Shown here: piece after piece, positions 63,712-64,000 of the stretch | How positions within the stretch are numbered: the first letter of the stretch is position 1 | Layout: every line of letters starts with the position of its first letter | Source: Cloacibacterium sp047601505 | Lineage (GTDB): Bacteria > Bacteroidota > Bacteroidia > Flavobacteriales > Weeksellaceae | Length of the DNA stretch: 64,000 nucleotides | Direction: 5' to 3' | Assembly (NCBI RefSeq): GCF_047601505.1 | Contig: NZ_JASGJD010000001.1 | Span: forward strand, 2,356,001-2,420,000 | Notes under the pieces: model-generated | What the model was told of the DNA's origin: nothing | The model's input: only the letters and a program-made list of their open reading frames with translations | Databases searched by the model: none | Position numbers and translations under genes: made by a program

Positions 63712-64000
63712 TTATGCTTTAATATTTTCGTTAACGATGAGCTCTATTTCTTTGTTGATTCTTCTGAAATTGGTCATCAATACTTCTTCTTTGCGATTGA
63801 TTCCTGATTTATCTACAAATGAGTAGTATTCAGGCATTGTCACATAATTTTTTTCTTCATCTTTGATGGCATTCATATCCAGATTAATCTTCCCGCTTAT
63901 TGCAGAAGTCTTATACTCTTCGGCATTGTTCTCTTCACCCTGCGCAATCATTCCCACCATTTCTCCAGTTTTAAGAGTAGCTATTTTTCCGGCAGGAATC
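63712..64000 (-). CDS. traG: TraG-type coupling protein, C-terminal end (partial)
   Basis: The frame continues off the right edge. About 95 visible residues: IPAGKIATLKTGEMVGMIAQ, YKTSAISGKINLDMNAIKDE, YVTMPEYYSFVDKSG. The first part aligns with IPASKISTLTQGMFVGAVSD of the TraG relic at 27661-28887, which identifies it as the C-terminus of a Bacteroidetes TraG/VirD4 coupling ATPase. The rest of the tra operon should lie to the right. Confidence 0.75.
   Translation of the reverse strand, partial: IPAGKIATLKTGEMVGMIAQGEENNAEEYKTSAISGKINLDMNAIKDEEKNYVTMPEYYSFVDKSGINRKEEVLMTNFRRINKEIELIVNENIKA

Noticed and set aside
1..64000. tRNA or rRNA genes as integration targets
   Set aside because: No cloverleaf or conserved rRNA segment was recognised by eye on either strand; a dedicated tRNA scan would be decisive.

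Overview
The window looks like low-GC DNA from the Bacteroidetes, most likely a flavobacterium of the Chryseobacterium/Elizabethkingia type. The evidence is promoters of the TTTG-spacer-TAnnTTTG kind, very AT-rich intergenic DNA, and gene families typical of this phylum (RteC, DUF3347 proteins, CusA/CzcA-TolC fusions, Bacteroidetes TraG, DUF4099/DUF3945-like proteins). The species is inferred from gene content only. Nearly everything to the right of a TetR gene at the left edge is mobile-element or accessory DNA.

0.4-11 kb: the integration/replication end of an integrative element, all on the minus strand. It has a tyrosine integrase (8.2-9.4 kb), an excisionase-like HTH gene, a VirE-N/primase-like protein, a second zinc-finger HTH gene and cargo: a membrane KAP NTPase with a small partner, a secreted protein and two paralogous lipoproteins. 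Its non-coding DNA is unusual: a ~140-bp long imperfect palindrome, exactly 10-bp-phased repeats, a (CTA)8 tract and an orphan terminator. 11.3-12.8 kb is a hipBA toxin-antitoxin pair.

13.6-55.4 kb: a composite metal-resistance island of about 42 kb. It is bounded by ~1.5-kb, about 99 % identical direct repeats: the 3' part of a 1709-codon methylase/helicase gene, left as a truncated copy at 13.6-15.2 kb and intact at 55.4-60.6 kb. Inside, left to right: (i) a minus-strand copper/silver RND cluster (two adaptors, a TolC protein, a CusA gene frameshifted at a homopolymer, DUF3347 genes of which one is decayed, a Cys-rich secreted protein); (ii) an AbiE-type toxin-antitoxin pair and a truncated TraG relic; (iii) ArsR-MerTP-GDCCVxC, Fur and Cys-rich protein genes; (iv) a CzcA-TolC fusion, CzcB, a broken methyltransferase gene and a Zn/Cd P-type ATPase; (v) rteC; (vi) a copper regulon with an HMA-AraC regulator, CopA, CopZ, a Cys-rich protein, HMA-DUF3347, a CopB-type ATPase split by an IS3-family element, DUF3347, DUF305, a TRASH-like lipoprotein, a haem-binding protein and a multicopper oxidase fused to a PcoB-like barrel; (vii) a second, truncated rteC.

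55.4-64 kb: the conjugative backbone of the element on the minus strand: TOPRIM/methylase/helicase protein, lipoprotein, two DUF4099/DUF3945-like proteins, an M23 peptidase and the C-terminus of a TraG coupling protein running off the right edge.

Taken together, a conjugative element appears to have gained a metal island by homologous recombination through its helicase gene, with pieces of at least one other element (TraG relic, two RteC). Several metal genes are broken (CusA frameshift, CopB/IS3, a stop in the methyltransferase, decayed HMA-DUF3347), so the island is partly redundant and eroding. The AraC-HMA regulator with a 40-bp element repeated before copA and copZ, and a run of apparently leaderless metal genes, are the clearest regulatory signals.
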